Source of the DNA: Bretschneidera sinensis
Taxonomy: Eukaryota > Streptophyta > Magnoliopsida > Brassicales > Akaniaceae
Assembly: GCA_023935145.1 (NCBI GenBank)
Contig: CM043698.1
Location: 73,733,501 to 73,797,500, forward strand
Direction: 5' to 3'
Length of the DNA: 64,000 nucleotides
This document shows positions 35,635 to 46,539 of this stretch, one piece after another. Numbering within the stretch: the stretch's first letter is position 1; the number at the start of each line of letters is the position of its first letter. A program made the translations under genes and the position numbers. The notes beneath the pieces were generated by a model. The model made no database searches, was not told the DNA's origin, and was given only the letters and a program-made list of their open reading frames with translations.

Positions 35635-36140
35635 TGACGTAGGGAAAAATTACCTTTCCAATAACATGATGATATGTATCGATCTCCAAGGGTAAAATGA
35701 TAATTTTATAACCATGGCAAGATAGCCAATCTCCTTCCAACACATGGTAAAGAGCATAATGGTAACTTCATACCAAATGGCCTGATACTACTCCGCCACT
35801 CCGGTCTTTAGATAAACTCTTACGACTTGTAGATAACTCCAAAATAATATTACATGTATCACAATACTAAAAATGTTCTCCTAATTAGACTCTACTCTGA
35901 CACACTATAAAAAATGGGTCTTTAAGAATAAAAAAGTACATTCAATTCATGGCTCACAGCTCCTGATTTTACATAGCTCTCCCTATCTTCCAAAAAGCCT
36001 TATCTAACTTAGGAATCGGAGAGTCCTCCGGAGGTACACCCCCCTCCGGTCCTCCGACAACCTTAGGTGTTTTCCTTGTTTCGTGTGTGTAGGTCCCACT
36101 CCTTGACTATCTAGATTCCGGAAAGTTTTCGGCATCAAGA
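35635..36140 (+). repeat. 3' LTR of G1
   Basis: Begins TGACGTAGGG and ends CGGCATCAAGA, preceded by a worn polypurine stretch AAAGAAGTGGCGGCATC. It differs from the 5' LTR by many substitutions, indicating an old insertion. Confidence 0.9.
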
Positions 36141-36145
36141 CATGA

Positions 36146-37262
36146 GAAACAATTTTTTGTGCTCACTTAATTAAAAATGGTTCCTTATGAAATTAATCAT
36201 GAGGCTCTATATAGGAGAGTAAAAAGATTATGGTATGAAATTTTTTTAAAAAAAAATAGGAGTAGCTCAATCTTTATACACATCGTTGCATGCATTCAAT
36301 GGAGTGTATGTATTAACAGTTTTTGTGCGATTTGCTTCGTATATGAAATCATGTACACTAATACTATGTTTGAACCTTTCAAATTATTTAGTATAACATC
36401 ATATGAATGTACATATGATGTGTTACAATTGAAAAATCACATAAATACGTAAAATACTAAGAATATTAAAATGTGTAAACGAATACGTGTTGTACATAAA
36501 GCATCGTGCAGAATAATGTAGTAGTATTAATTGTATCATACAAAAAAAGTAACAACAAAGCTCGCCCATTCCAAGTAGTGAGTTGATCCATCTTGCATGA
36601 ACGAAAGCTTAAGTTCATTGGATTGATTTTCTTGTGATTGAAATGAAAAGAAAAATGTGAAGTTGAAATTTTTTTTTGGAATATATTTGTTTAGTTTCAA
36701 AATTTGTTATAAAGACAATTTTCAATTGATGGTCCATTGATTTTCCGCCTTAATACAATGGATCTGTCTTTAATTTTTCGATTTTTTCTTCATGGTCCTA
36801 AATGACTAGCTAGTTAATCATGTGGTAGTTTCACATACTTAATTTTTTTGCTTTATTGTGTAGTTAATGATTAATAAATATGAGATTCTTGGAATTTGAA
36901 TTCAAAATTAAGACGAGAATTAGTGCATAAATTACCTGTAACGGAAATGCATGGATTAATGCTAGTAACTAAAATGCATGAGTTGGTACAATAACTGAAA
37001 AACATGAATTTCTAGAAATAATTGAATAAATGCTGGTAACTATAGAAATATTGAGAGAATGATGAACTTAGGAAAACTGGAAATTGCTTGAGCCCCATTC
37101 GTCAAAGTTGTCCTTTTTTCTTCGAGAATGAAGAAACTTTTTTTTTTGTTGCTAAGATTGAGAGTGAATGACTTGATTACATAAATCTTTTAAGGTTTAA
37201 ACCCTTTGTCCCTCCTTCATGAACTTTATTATGACTGAACTGTATTATGTCAATTATTTTGT
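36146..37262. other. Unassigned AT-rich stretch between G1 and C2
   Basis: No recognisable gene or element ends. It probably belongs to the interior of copia C1 or to something inserted in it. Confidence 0.4.
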
Positions 37263-37801
37263 TGTTAGGAATAAAACAGTGGAAAAATAAATAGACACAG
37301 AAAATTTATGTGGTTCGGAGCTAAAACTCCTACGTCTATGGGCGATAGTGAGAGATTCCACTGTATTCAAAATTGGAGTACAAATCAAGAGAGATGAAAC
37401 TCCCTAAGCCCAAATCCCCAATACACCCAAATCTTGGCTACCACAAATTTAATTGGGAAAATACAACAGCCTAAAAGGAAGAAAATAAGTATTAACCTTC
37501 TACAGGGATCTGTTTGTTATACAGATCTGTTTGCTGTAGCTTTCTCTTAGTTGCTCTGCTGTAGCTTTCTCTTTGTTGTCTCTTATGTAGAAAAAAGAGA
37601 AATAGGCACATATATATATATAAGGTCAAGGAGAATCCTTTTTCTATTTAATTTTGTATTCTTGGTTCTATTAGAACCAAAACAACCACATTTTTTAATT
37701 ATTGTTTATCTTACTGCAATTTGTATTCTTGCATGATGACATGGCAATTAAAAGAATAATGGGCCCACTTTCACTCCAAAAATTCAATACATAAATTAAC
37801 A
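37263..37801 (-). repeat. 3' LTR of C2
   Basis: On the minus strand begins TGTTAATTTATG after the polypurine tract and ends ATTCCTAACA. 539 bp. Confidence 0.75.
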
Positions 37802-40660
37802 AATCTCCACCTTGGCTTGAATTTTCACAAAAAAAAGTAATACTCTTCATCATCTCCACAAATGCCCTAACCGGGCATAATTCAAATGTTGTAAGTAACA
37901 CTATTCAAGTCCAAGCAATGCCTAAACTTGGACACTAGAATTGGTTTAATCAATATATCTGATGGATTATATGTTGTCCCAATCTTTTTTATAACCATCT
38001 TCTTTTTAATTTTTGTTCCTTTTTCTTGAATATCCAATTGCAACCAACTATCTTTTTACCTATTGGTTGTTTCACCAATTTCCAAGTTTGATTCTTCTAA
38101 AGAGACTTCATCTCTTCATGCATGGCTATTAGCCACTTTGAAGAATTTGTATAAATAATGGCTTCTGTATATGTAGAAGGTTTACTTGAATCATTGGTTT
38201 CTTGCATAACTGACAAAGCATAGGCAATAACATTAGTATTACTAGACAAAACAATATTATTGTACCTCAATGGTAGTCTAGTCTCTCTTCTCAGCTTATG
38301 TTTGGCAATACTATAAGGTTCATCCTAAATTTGTTGAGTCTGTTTTTCACCCAAATTCTTACCCTGTTCAGAAACAAACTGTTTGGAAGTGCTCTGCATA
38401 GGATCTGAATTAGAGCTTTCTAACTCCACCTATTGTGTGCTACTCTTACCATGTTTAAAACAAAAGCAACAGACTCATCTTTCTTCAGGTTAAGTATCGC
38501 AGATTCATTAAAAGTAACATCATGACTAATGAGAAATTTAGGTGACTTAAGATCAGGATACCATAGTCTATATCCTTTCACACCATCAACATAACCAAGA
38601 AAAAAGCACTTTTTAGTTCTAAGCTCTAATTTTTCATCATTAACATGTGCATATGCAAGACATCTAATTATTTTTACCATAAAATAATCAAAAGGGTTAC
38701 CAGACCATACCTCATGTGGGGTTTTACACTCTTTAGCTACAACAAGAGATCGATTCACCAAATAATAGGCAGTAAACGCTTCTTCTGCCCAAAACTCCTT
38801 AGTTAAACCAGCATTTGGGAGCATACAACAAACTCTCTCCAAAAGAGTTATGTTCATTCGCTCAGCAACCCCATTATGTTATGGTGTACCTCTGACTGTC
38901 TTGTGTCTAATAATACCCTCATCTCTGCAATAATCATCAAAATCATTTAAACAAAATTCCAAACCATTATTTGTTCTTAGCCTTTTAATCTGCTTCCCAG
39001 TTTCTTTCTTAGTCATTGTTCTCCACTGTTTAAAATACTTGAATGCCTCATATTTAGTCTTCAACATATACACCTAAGTTTTTCTTGAGTAATTATCAAT
39101 GAATGTAAGCATATACTTAAAGTTACCCTTAGATAGAACACGTGAGGGTCCCCAAAGATCAGAGTGAATATAATCCACAGTATCCTTGGTTCTGTGAATC
39201 ACTATACTAAAGCTAACTCTCTTTTATTTGCCAAAAAAAAGAACACTAACATAATTCAATTTACCTGTATTCTGTCCACATAGCAAACCTCTTTTGCTCA
39301 ACAAAGTTAGTCCATTTTCACTCACATGACCCAATCTCATACGCCATAATTTTGTAACCTCAGAATCTGACATAATAGAAGCAGTCATTGAACCAGTAAC
39401 GGTAATACCCTGCAAAACATACAAATTCAGAGAAGTAATATTTTCTTTCATGACAGTTAGAGCACCTCTGCTAACTCTCATAACTCCATCTTTAGATGAA
39501 TATTTATACCATTTGACATCAAGAGTACTCAGAGAAATCAAATTTTTCTTGAAGGTAGAAATATGTCTAACTTCTGTCAAAGTTCTTATTACAACGTCGT
39601 GCATTTTGATATGAACAGTTCCTATACCAGTAATTTTTTGAGCTGCGTCATCACCCAGTAATACAACTTCGTCATAAAGCTCATATTCTGAAAACCAATC
39701 CTTATTTTGACATATATGGTAGGAACAAGATGAATCCATAATCCAATCAAACCTAAAGAACCCATTACCTCTAGTAGCAATGACACAATCATAATCATTA
39801 AAGTCTTCTTTAATAACATTAGCTTCGGGTTGTTTCTCTTTCCGATCCTTATCTCGATTTTGATTATTTTCCTCTTGAATTTTATTTTTCAAACTCCAAC
39901 ACTTAGACTTTTAATGTATCTTTTTCTTATAGTAATGACAAGTTATATTCTTATTTTTGGACTTAGATCGAAATTTTGGGTTACTATTACCTTAATCTTT
40001 TTCTCCAGATCTTCCTCTATACCCTCTAGTGACTAAGGCATCACCTTGATTCTATTTGTAATAATTATTCCCAAACATATGTCACTCAAGAAATTCTTTA
40101 GAAAATAGAGAGGCTTTAACATCTTTTAAAAAAATTGTATTTCTACCAAACAGAAAAGTTTTCCTAAAATGTGTAAACGATAGTGGTAGGGAACACAACA
40201 ATAGTAGAGCCTGATCCTCATCATCTAATCTAGTTTCCATTGAATTCAAATCAGTAATAATGGAATTAAATTCATAAACATGGGATTTCATTGATGTACC
40301 TTCTGTCATACGCAACAAATACAATTGTTACTTTTAGAACAGTTTGTTGGTGAGGGATTTCGATAACAAATACAATTGTTACTCAATAACTCGATAACAT
40401 TTTTCTATGTAAGAACTTCATGCAAAACTCCATTTGACAAACACAATTGAATTGAAGTCAGGGCCTTCTTATCCATCTCTAGCTTTTGTTCATCTTTCTT
40501 CATACTAGGCATCTTCTTCTTCCCCAGCAGCGTCTTTTTCAAACCATTTTGGGTTAATACAGCTTACATCTTTACTTGCCAAGGATTAAAACTGTCGATT
40601 CCATTAAACTTTTGTATCTCGTATGAAGGTAGAAGACATCGTGCCTAGATCGATTTTAAC
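37802..40660 (-). pseudogene. Degraded copia gag-pol of C2
   Basis: On the minus strand: gag with IQKFNGIDSFNPWQVKM (near 40610) and a second block, MYLLRMTEGTSMKSHVYEFN (40324 down). Protease follows at WIMDSSCSYHIC (near 39740), where the active-site DSG reads DSS. Next are the pre-integrase region LWRMRLGHVSENGL (about 39330) and the integrase core, including KRLRTNNGLEF (near 38975) and HNGVAERMN with a stop just before it. KTPHEVWSGNPFDYF follows at about 38700. RT is represented only by its start (TYTEAIIYTNSSKWLIAMHEEM, about 38140), and then the sequence jumps to the 3' end. Non-functional. Confidence 0.85.
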
Positions 40661-40679
40661 AATAGCTCTGAGACCAATT

Positions 40680-40993
40680 TATTAGGAATAAAGCAGCGAA
40701 AAAATAAACAGACACGAAAAATTTGCGTGGCTCAGAGCTAAAACTCTTACGTCCATGGGCGATGGTGAGAGATTCCACTATAATCAAAATTGGAGTATAA
40801 ATCAAGAGAGATAAAACTCCCTAAGCCCAAATCTCCAATACACCTAAATCTAGGCTACCAAAAATTTAATTGGGAAAATACAATAGCCTAGAAGGAAGAA
40901 AAGAAGTATTAACCTTCTACAAGGATCTGTTTGTTGTATAGATTTGTCTTTTGTAGCTTTTTCTTTGTTGCTCTGTTGTAGCTTTCTTATTTT
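40680..40993 (-). repeat. 5' LTR of C2, truncated
   Basis: Matches about the first 310 bp (plus orientation) of 37263-37801, then is cut off at the TRIM. The remaining 220 bp are not found beyond the TRIM. Confidence 0.7.
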
Positions 40994-41605
40994 TTAAGGT
41001 TGGGAGTACTTCATACGGTGGGAGATCATATGAATGTTGGCTTTATATACATGGATGGGCACCAATATGACTCAAAAGCTTAAGCTCATAAATCTTGGGC
41101 CCAAACTATGTATATAACCCACTCTTATTTTTTATTTCTTTCTAATGTGGAATAACTCGCATGTGGATATCCTAACAAATCTCCTCTCATATGTGAGTTA
41201 TATAGCAAACTTCCCTTTGAATAGAACCATCTATCACTCAACCAACAAGAGAAGTTAAACCAAATTCAACCATGGAGAAACCAGACAAAGCCGTGGGAAT
41301 CCTCACGAGGTAGACAATCATGGTCATACAAACGCTTCTCATTCATAGACTTAACCACGTGGCAGAATCGTGGGAGTCACACGATCATGACCAACTCAAA
41401 CCAGGCTCTGATACCAATTTTTTAAGGTCGGGAGTACTTCACACGGTGGGAGATCATACAAACACAGGCTTGGTATACATGGATGGGCACCAATATGACT
41501 AGAAAGCTTAAGTTCATGAGTCTTGGGCCCAAACCATGTATATAACCTACTCTTATTTTTTATTTCTTTCTGATATGGGATAACTCGGATGTGGATATCC
41601 TAACA
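40994..41605 (-). mobile_element. TRIM (terminal-repeat retrotransposon in miniature)
   Basis: Two LTRs of about 185 bp (40994-41177 and 41417-41605) are very similar. On the minus strand each starts TGTTAGGATATCCACAT and ends CTCCCGACCTT (or CTCCCAACCTT). Between them are 240 bp with the primer site TGGTATCAGAGCC (41404-41416, initiator-Met tRNA type) next to the right LTR and the polypurine tract GAGAGGAGATT next to the left one. There is no coding capacity. Confidence 0.88.
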
Positions 41606-42675
41606 TTGTTTATGATTGGCAGGTTTAGAAATGAATTTGGAAATGAGAGGAAATTGATGGATATTTAATGCCATGATAATGGTGGTAATTAAATCTTAAA
41701 CATATCCATTACTTTTAATTATTTGAAAAAAAAATTGCGAAGGTTTTGAAAATATAAATAACTCTTATATTTATTGGTGGTTCCTTTGGATGTGTTGGTG
41801 TATACATATCACCAGTATAATAGTTCATGAATCAATTGATTTCATTGAAATTCTTGTGGAGTTTAAACTGTTGTTACAGCTAGCAACTATTACTCAACAA
41901 AAGAAGGAGAATATATTTTTTATGTTGTGATACAAGTACAATTCTCTTACCATGTCAAATTGATAAGTAAACGTGATATATTTTATATGAAGCTTGTTGA
42001 ATGTTTTGCAAAGCATGAGGGAAAAAAATATTTGAAAAAAGTAATGAATCTCATAATATGAGATTTTTATGCTTAATAAGAGATTTGAAAAGCATGAGAT
42101 GAAAATTATTTATTTATATATATATTATAAAATTATGTAAACCTCCTAATATAGAAAAATTGTGGGGGGATTTCATGAAAAAGTTTATTGAATTTATTGA
42201 GAAAATAACACGAAGGACTTAATGAGAAAAATGAGTTATAAGAAACTCATAAATGTAATTTAAAGAAAAATGCTAGGCTGTAAACATAGATTTTTGATAA
42301 ATGAAAAAAAAAAAATTGAGACACCTCACATTAATTCCTGGGATTCAATTTGAGAACTTATTTTTTTAAGAATTTTTTTAGCATATATGGCTTAGATATT
42401 TCCATTAATAAATGCGTCTAATTTAATAATATTATTTGTACATTGAAAGTACAAGTGGGGTACTTAAATTATTATCTCATGATTTTCTTATCGAGGAGCA
42501 TCATGTGTTATTTTGACCCATTGATCAAGGGACTTTATAATAATGTGATTTGCCTAGTAAGGGGTATTGTTATGATACGATTTGGCTCGTTGAGGGGCGT
42601 TATAAAATCTTATAATTGTGATATTATGTTGGCTCGTGTTGTAATGCATTTTATGCAGGTGGAAATTTGAGAATG
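41606..42675. other. Unassigned AT-rich stretch, probably C1 interior
   Basis: No protein recognised; short frames only. Lies between the TRIM and the copia RNase H remnant. Confidence 0.4.
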
Positions 42676-43110
42676 AGAAATCAATCAATGGCAGAACATA
42701 TAAGTTCAACTTGAGCCAGTGAAAAAGTGATATTGGGTTTTTTTGAAAATCATCTAAGTAGCCTATCATTGAGAGGTCCACTATGGAACATAAGTTTATT
42801 GCCTCGGAAAGGTTGGGTCTAAAGCAGAATGGCTAAGACAATTAGTTGTGGATATTACTTTGTGGGGGAAGATTAGACATATTTGTGACTCCATTGTGAT
42901 TGCCAAGCGGTAATAGCTTGTGCTAAAAATAAAATCTATTATGGGAAGAATATGCGATTAAGGCATAATATTGTGAAACAATTTATAAGTAATGGGTGAT
43001 AACCATTGTTGTAATGTTAGATAAAAATTTAATAGATCCTCTAACGAAAGGGTTATCTTAAAAACTAGTTCATAATACATCGAGGGGGATGGGACTAAAG
43101 CTCATAGATT
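42676..43110 (+). pseudogene. Copia RNase H / pol C-terminal remnant of C1
   Basis: In mixed frames the sequence gives STMEHKFIASERLG (near 42780), the copia RNase H motif, and later DPLTKGLS and TSRGMGLKLI (43035-43105), the usual end of copia polyproteins. Stops and frameshifts are dense. Confidence 0.75.
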
Positions 43111-43623
43111 GAATTTTCTGTGATTGTAATCTAACCTATATTAATGGAGATCCCATGAATTAGGTTTAATGATAAAAACAAGTCACAGAGAAGTTTAAGG
43201 AAAGCACTACACATTTTATATGTCTCTCCCTATGGTGTAGATAGTGTTTACTGTCAAATATAGTAAGGTTGAGAAATAAGCTCTTAATGAACTCATAGCC
43301 TGTATTGGTGGTGTGTGGCAGTACACACTTGATGCGTTGAAGGTGATGGTCGCCTTTTTAAGAGAGATAAGGCAAACTATCTAGAGCACCTACGAAAATC
43401 CAAACAAGGTGCATGACCATAAAGGCACCAAACCGAGAACTCATTAAAAGAGAAGATGAAGTATGTGTGCAAAATTGATATTTACATCAAATGTTATTGG
43501 TTCAAAACACAGTCATCAATTACAAGGTATCGATTCAAGTCCATAAGAAATCGTTTGCTTTAACTGCATTCTAGCCCAAGCATTTCCTATTTTTTTTTAA
43601 AATTGTTGAATCATGTGGGGGAT
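43111..43623. other. 3' untranslated region of C1
   Basis: Non-coding sequence ending in the polypurine tract GTGGGGGATT right before the 3' LTR. Confidence 0.55.
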
Positions 43624-44269
43624 TGTTGGAATATGTTTCAAGTTTTTTGAAAAGCAGTAATGATTCATCCCTTATTGAATTTTAATGATTCTATGTCTTT
43701 AATGGAAAATAAAAACCATGCTTCGAGTCAATAAAGCAAACCGTTACAATATATAAATCAATCATTATTTGAAATTTTCCTTTACTGACGGTTTTATAAC
43801 CTTAGTTGAATGCTCTTTATTGGTTTTAAATATTTAGTTACAAAATAAATTGAATTTCAACATTGATCTTATCTTCAATGCACAACCTCTTTTTTCTCCT
43901 ATAAATAGCTAAACATTCTAAGTTTTCCACACACAAAAACTAACCATTCTTCCTCTATTGAGAGTTGTTTGTCAACTTCTTATATCTTAATTTTGTCTCT
44001 ATTCTTAGGCCTATATTTTTTGCGAGTTCGAAGTCTAATTTGTGAGTGTACACAAACTAGTCTACTGTTGTATCCAAGAGAGCGACCGTCAAAGCTATTT
44101 GCATTGAAGTAGGACGAAATCGCTTCTCAATGATAACAGATTAATTTATGTGCCTCAGAATTCTCCTTCAATCTTTTTTATATTTCTTCTTTGAGGTGTA
44201 TTTTGGTTGTCACTTTGTATTTTATTATATTGTTAATTAATTGAGCATCCTATTATAATTTTTCCAATA
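43624..44269 (+). repeat. 3' LTR of copia C1
   Basis: Begins TGTTGGAATATG, contains CCTATAAATAGC and ends TTTTTCCAATA, followed by the duplication GTAAT. Confidence 0.85.
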
Positions 44270-44274
44270 GTAAT

Positions 44275-45265
44275 TTACCCTTATTATTTATTTAAAGTAT
44301 TATATTGATATATAAAAGGTATATAAGAATAAAACTAATTTGTCATTATTCCGAATAAATTCTTTAAAAGATTCAAATATATAAAAAATTATGTGCTACA
44401 AACATTTTCAATTATTAATAATTTAAGTAATAGATTATTTTTCGTTCAAAATGTTTATTTCATGTAATTAAAATTTCTAAGAATTTATCATATTTTGAGT
44501 GGGAGACACAATTCCCACTCATTTGTGGTTTGATACAATCAAACCAAGCCTCGAGCGGTTTGTAAGCAGCTTAATTCGTATCCACCTGCTCCCCTTCCTT
44601 TCCTCGAGGTAAAATATCTCTTTCTGTCTTGCACCCTACACACTTTGTTTATTTAAATACCATGAAAAATAGAGAGAAATTAATTGCAATTATTTTTTAT
44701 CATTCAATTTCATTTTCTTATGTAAAGCACAAAATATAAGATTTTGTATTAAAGGTATTGAACTAATTAAAAGTAAATATTAAGAATAAAAATCTAATTT
44801 CACAAATGGGACAGGGGCAATGAGAGAGTGCTATTCTAGTTTCCGCCTCAAAGCCAACTTGGAGGAAAATATTTTGTCAAATAAAAGATAAACAAACATA
44901 ACGTGGATACAACAATTGTATATATCAAGTGAGTATGAGAATATGTCACGCAAGTGTGAAATGAATTATTTTTTTCAGTCCTTTCATATTACTAATGGAA
45001 CTCCTACATGTTATTAATGAAATTTTACATAACTATCAATGAAGTTCCTGGGGCAAAAAAATGTACAAACTCGTTGTATAAGTTAGATGCACGCCTCTGT
45101 TTTATCTTTATCCTATTTTCTCCTACTGGCACGGGGACTTTTATGGTTTTACCCAAATTGAAGCGAAGTTCTTATAAATCCGAGATAAAATGTCATTCAT
45201 AATTTTTCTCCCTCCATTCCATTTATTTCTATAACCATCTATAGATAGTTATAGATATAAAAAAT
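44275..45265. other. Intergenic stretch, no gene seen
   Basis: AT-rich with a slightly GC-richer island at 44510-44650. No recognisable coding or repeat ends. Confidence 0.5.
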
Positions 45266-45728
45266 TAGGGCTAGAATTGAGTCGAGCTGAGCTTTAGTTA
45301 GGTAGTGCTTGAGCTTGGCTCGTGAACTAAAATATTAATAGAGCCGAGTTTCGAGCCGAGTCCGAACTCAAGCTCGTTCCAAAGGAAAATATTGAGCTCG
45401 AGCTCGACTCAGCTTGGCTCAATTTTTAAACCTAAAATTTAAATTAATTTAATTAATCTTAGAAACTCATAACTAATTAAATTGTAAATATAATTTTAAA
45501 TTTTATTTTATAATATTTATATATAATATTAAAATTATTAATTCAATCAAGTTGACTAGAGAGCTTGTAGAACTGAGTTCGACATTGCTCGAGTTTATCT
45601 CGATTGATTATTCAAGTCAAAATTATTGCTCGAACTCCACTTGATCTCAATTTAATCGAGTTTCAAGTCGACCTTTTCAAATCAAACCTCTCGAACTAGT
45701 AGAGCATCTCAGCTTACTTCCACCCCTA
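45266..45728. mobile_element. GAGCTCG-type inverted-repeat element, copy 2
   Basis: Both ends are rich in GAGCTCGAG/GAGCC words and form an imperfect terminal repeat (TAGGGCTAGAA left, TTCCACCCCTA right). The middle matches 8880-9060. Non-autonomous; no target duplication was read. Confidence 0.6.
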
Positions 45729-45979
45729 TCTGAAATGCAATAATTGCTTTTCCAGATTACTCGGCTAATTAGTTATGAAGATTAATTTTCACCTTCCTCA
45801 TTGACCAGATGTAGAATTGAAACCAGAAAAAGGCTTGGTTTGAGTACTCCTTCAACATCCATCTTCTTTCATTTTCATCTTTGGTTCGTTACACTTTCAC
45901 AATCACAAGCTCCCAAGGTTTTAGTTTAATAGCTGAACTTGAACTTTTCATGCAATCTTTTATTAAATTTGTTTGTTTG

Positions 45980-46483
45980 TGATGTAGGAGAAAACTCCCT
46001 TACTAATAACGTAATGACACGTGTCAATCTTCAAGGTAGAAATGGTAATTTTGTAACCATGATGAGACAACCAATCACCTCCCGACACGTGGCAAGGGGC
46101 ATGATGGTAATTTCACACAATGAGACCTGATGCTATTCCATCATTTCAACTTTTGGATAAACTCGTACGACTGATAAATAACTCCAAAAGAATACTACTC
46201 TTATCCTAACACTACAGTTGTTCTCTTGATCAAACTCTACTATCACACACTATAAAAAGGGCCCTCATAAACCAGAAGGTACGAACAATTCTCCACACAC
46301 ATCTCCCATTCTCTTTGACTTCCTATATTCTCCATAAAAGAACCTTATACTAACTTAGGCATCGGAGAGTCCTCCGGATGCACACCCCTTCCGGCCCTCC
46401 GTGACTTTAGGTTTCAGCCTCGTTTGTGTGTGCAGGTCCTACTCTTTGACGGCTTAGATCCGGGGAGATTTCCAGCATCAACA
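45980..46483 (+). repeat. 5' LTR of G2
   Basis: Begins TGATGTAGGAG and ends CAGCATCAACA, with a TATA box (CACACTATAAAAAGGGC, about 46245). It is followed by the primer site TTGGCACTAAAGGAAGGGCC at 46486. Confidence 0.92.
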
Positions 46484-46539
46484 GATTGGCACTAAAGGAA
46501 GGGCCTTCTTTTTGAAGGATCAAGGGCTTACTTGTTATT

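Larger units (their letters stand above)
23607..36140 (+). mobile_element. Ty3/gypsy Tat-type retrotransposon G1
   Basis: LTRs 23607-24110 and 35635-36140 are flanked by CATGA (23602-23606 and 36141-36145). The order is LTR, primer site, gag, protease, RT, RNase H, archaeal-type RNase H, integrase, antisense gene, tandem array, LTR, which is the layout of the Tat lineage. All genes are broken by stops and frameshifts, and the integrase is split by a DNA transposon (28663-30168). It is related to, but clearly diverged from, the element at 45980-63364. Confidence 0.88.
37263..40993 (-). mobile_element. Ty1/copia retrotransposon C2, minus strand, internally deleted
   Basis: LTR 37263-37801 and a truncated LTR from 40680 share sequence at their left ends (TTAGGAATAAA...GTGGAAAAATAAATAGACAC). 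The minus strand reads: LTR, primer site TGGTCTCAGAGC (40665-40676), gag, protease, integrase, a short RT remnant, polypurine tract AAGGTGGAGATT, LTR. Most of RT and RNase H is missing, so it cannot move on its own. The right LTR stops where the TRIM begins. Confidence 0.8.
22935..44269 (+). mobile_element. Ty1/copia retrotransposon C1, expanded by nested insertions
   Basis: Two related LTRs (22935 to about 23600 and 43624-44269) in the same orientation are flanked by the duplication GTAAT (22930-22934 and 44270-44274). Near the 3' end are remnants of copia RNase H and a polypurine tract GTGGGGGATT. Within this span lie the Tat element G1, the copia element C2 and the TRIM, plus two unassigned stretches. 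Little of the original gag-pol is left. The single-element reading rests on the TSD and on LTR similarity. Confidence 0.7.

Noticed and set aside
41320..41502. 60-codon plus-strand frame
   Set aside because: It runs from the TRIM interior across the primer site into an LTR; no protein is expected there.
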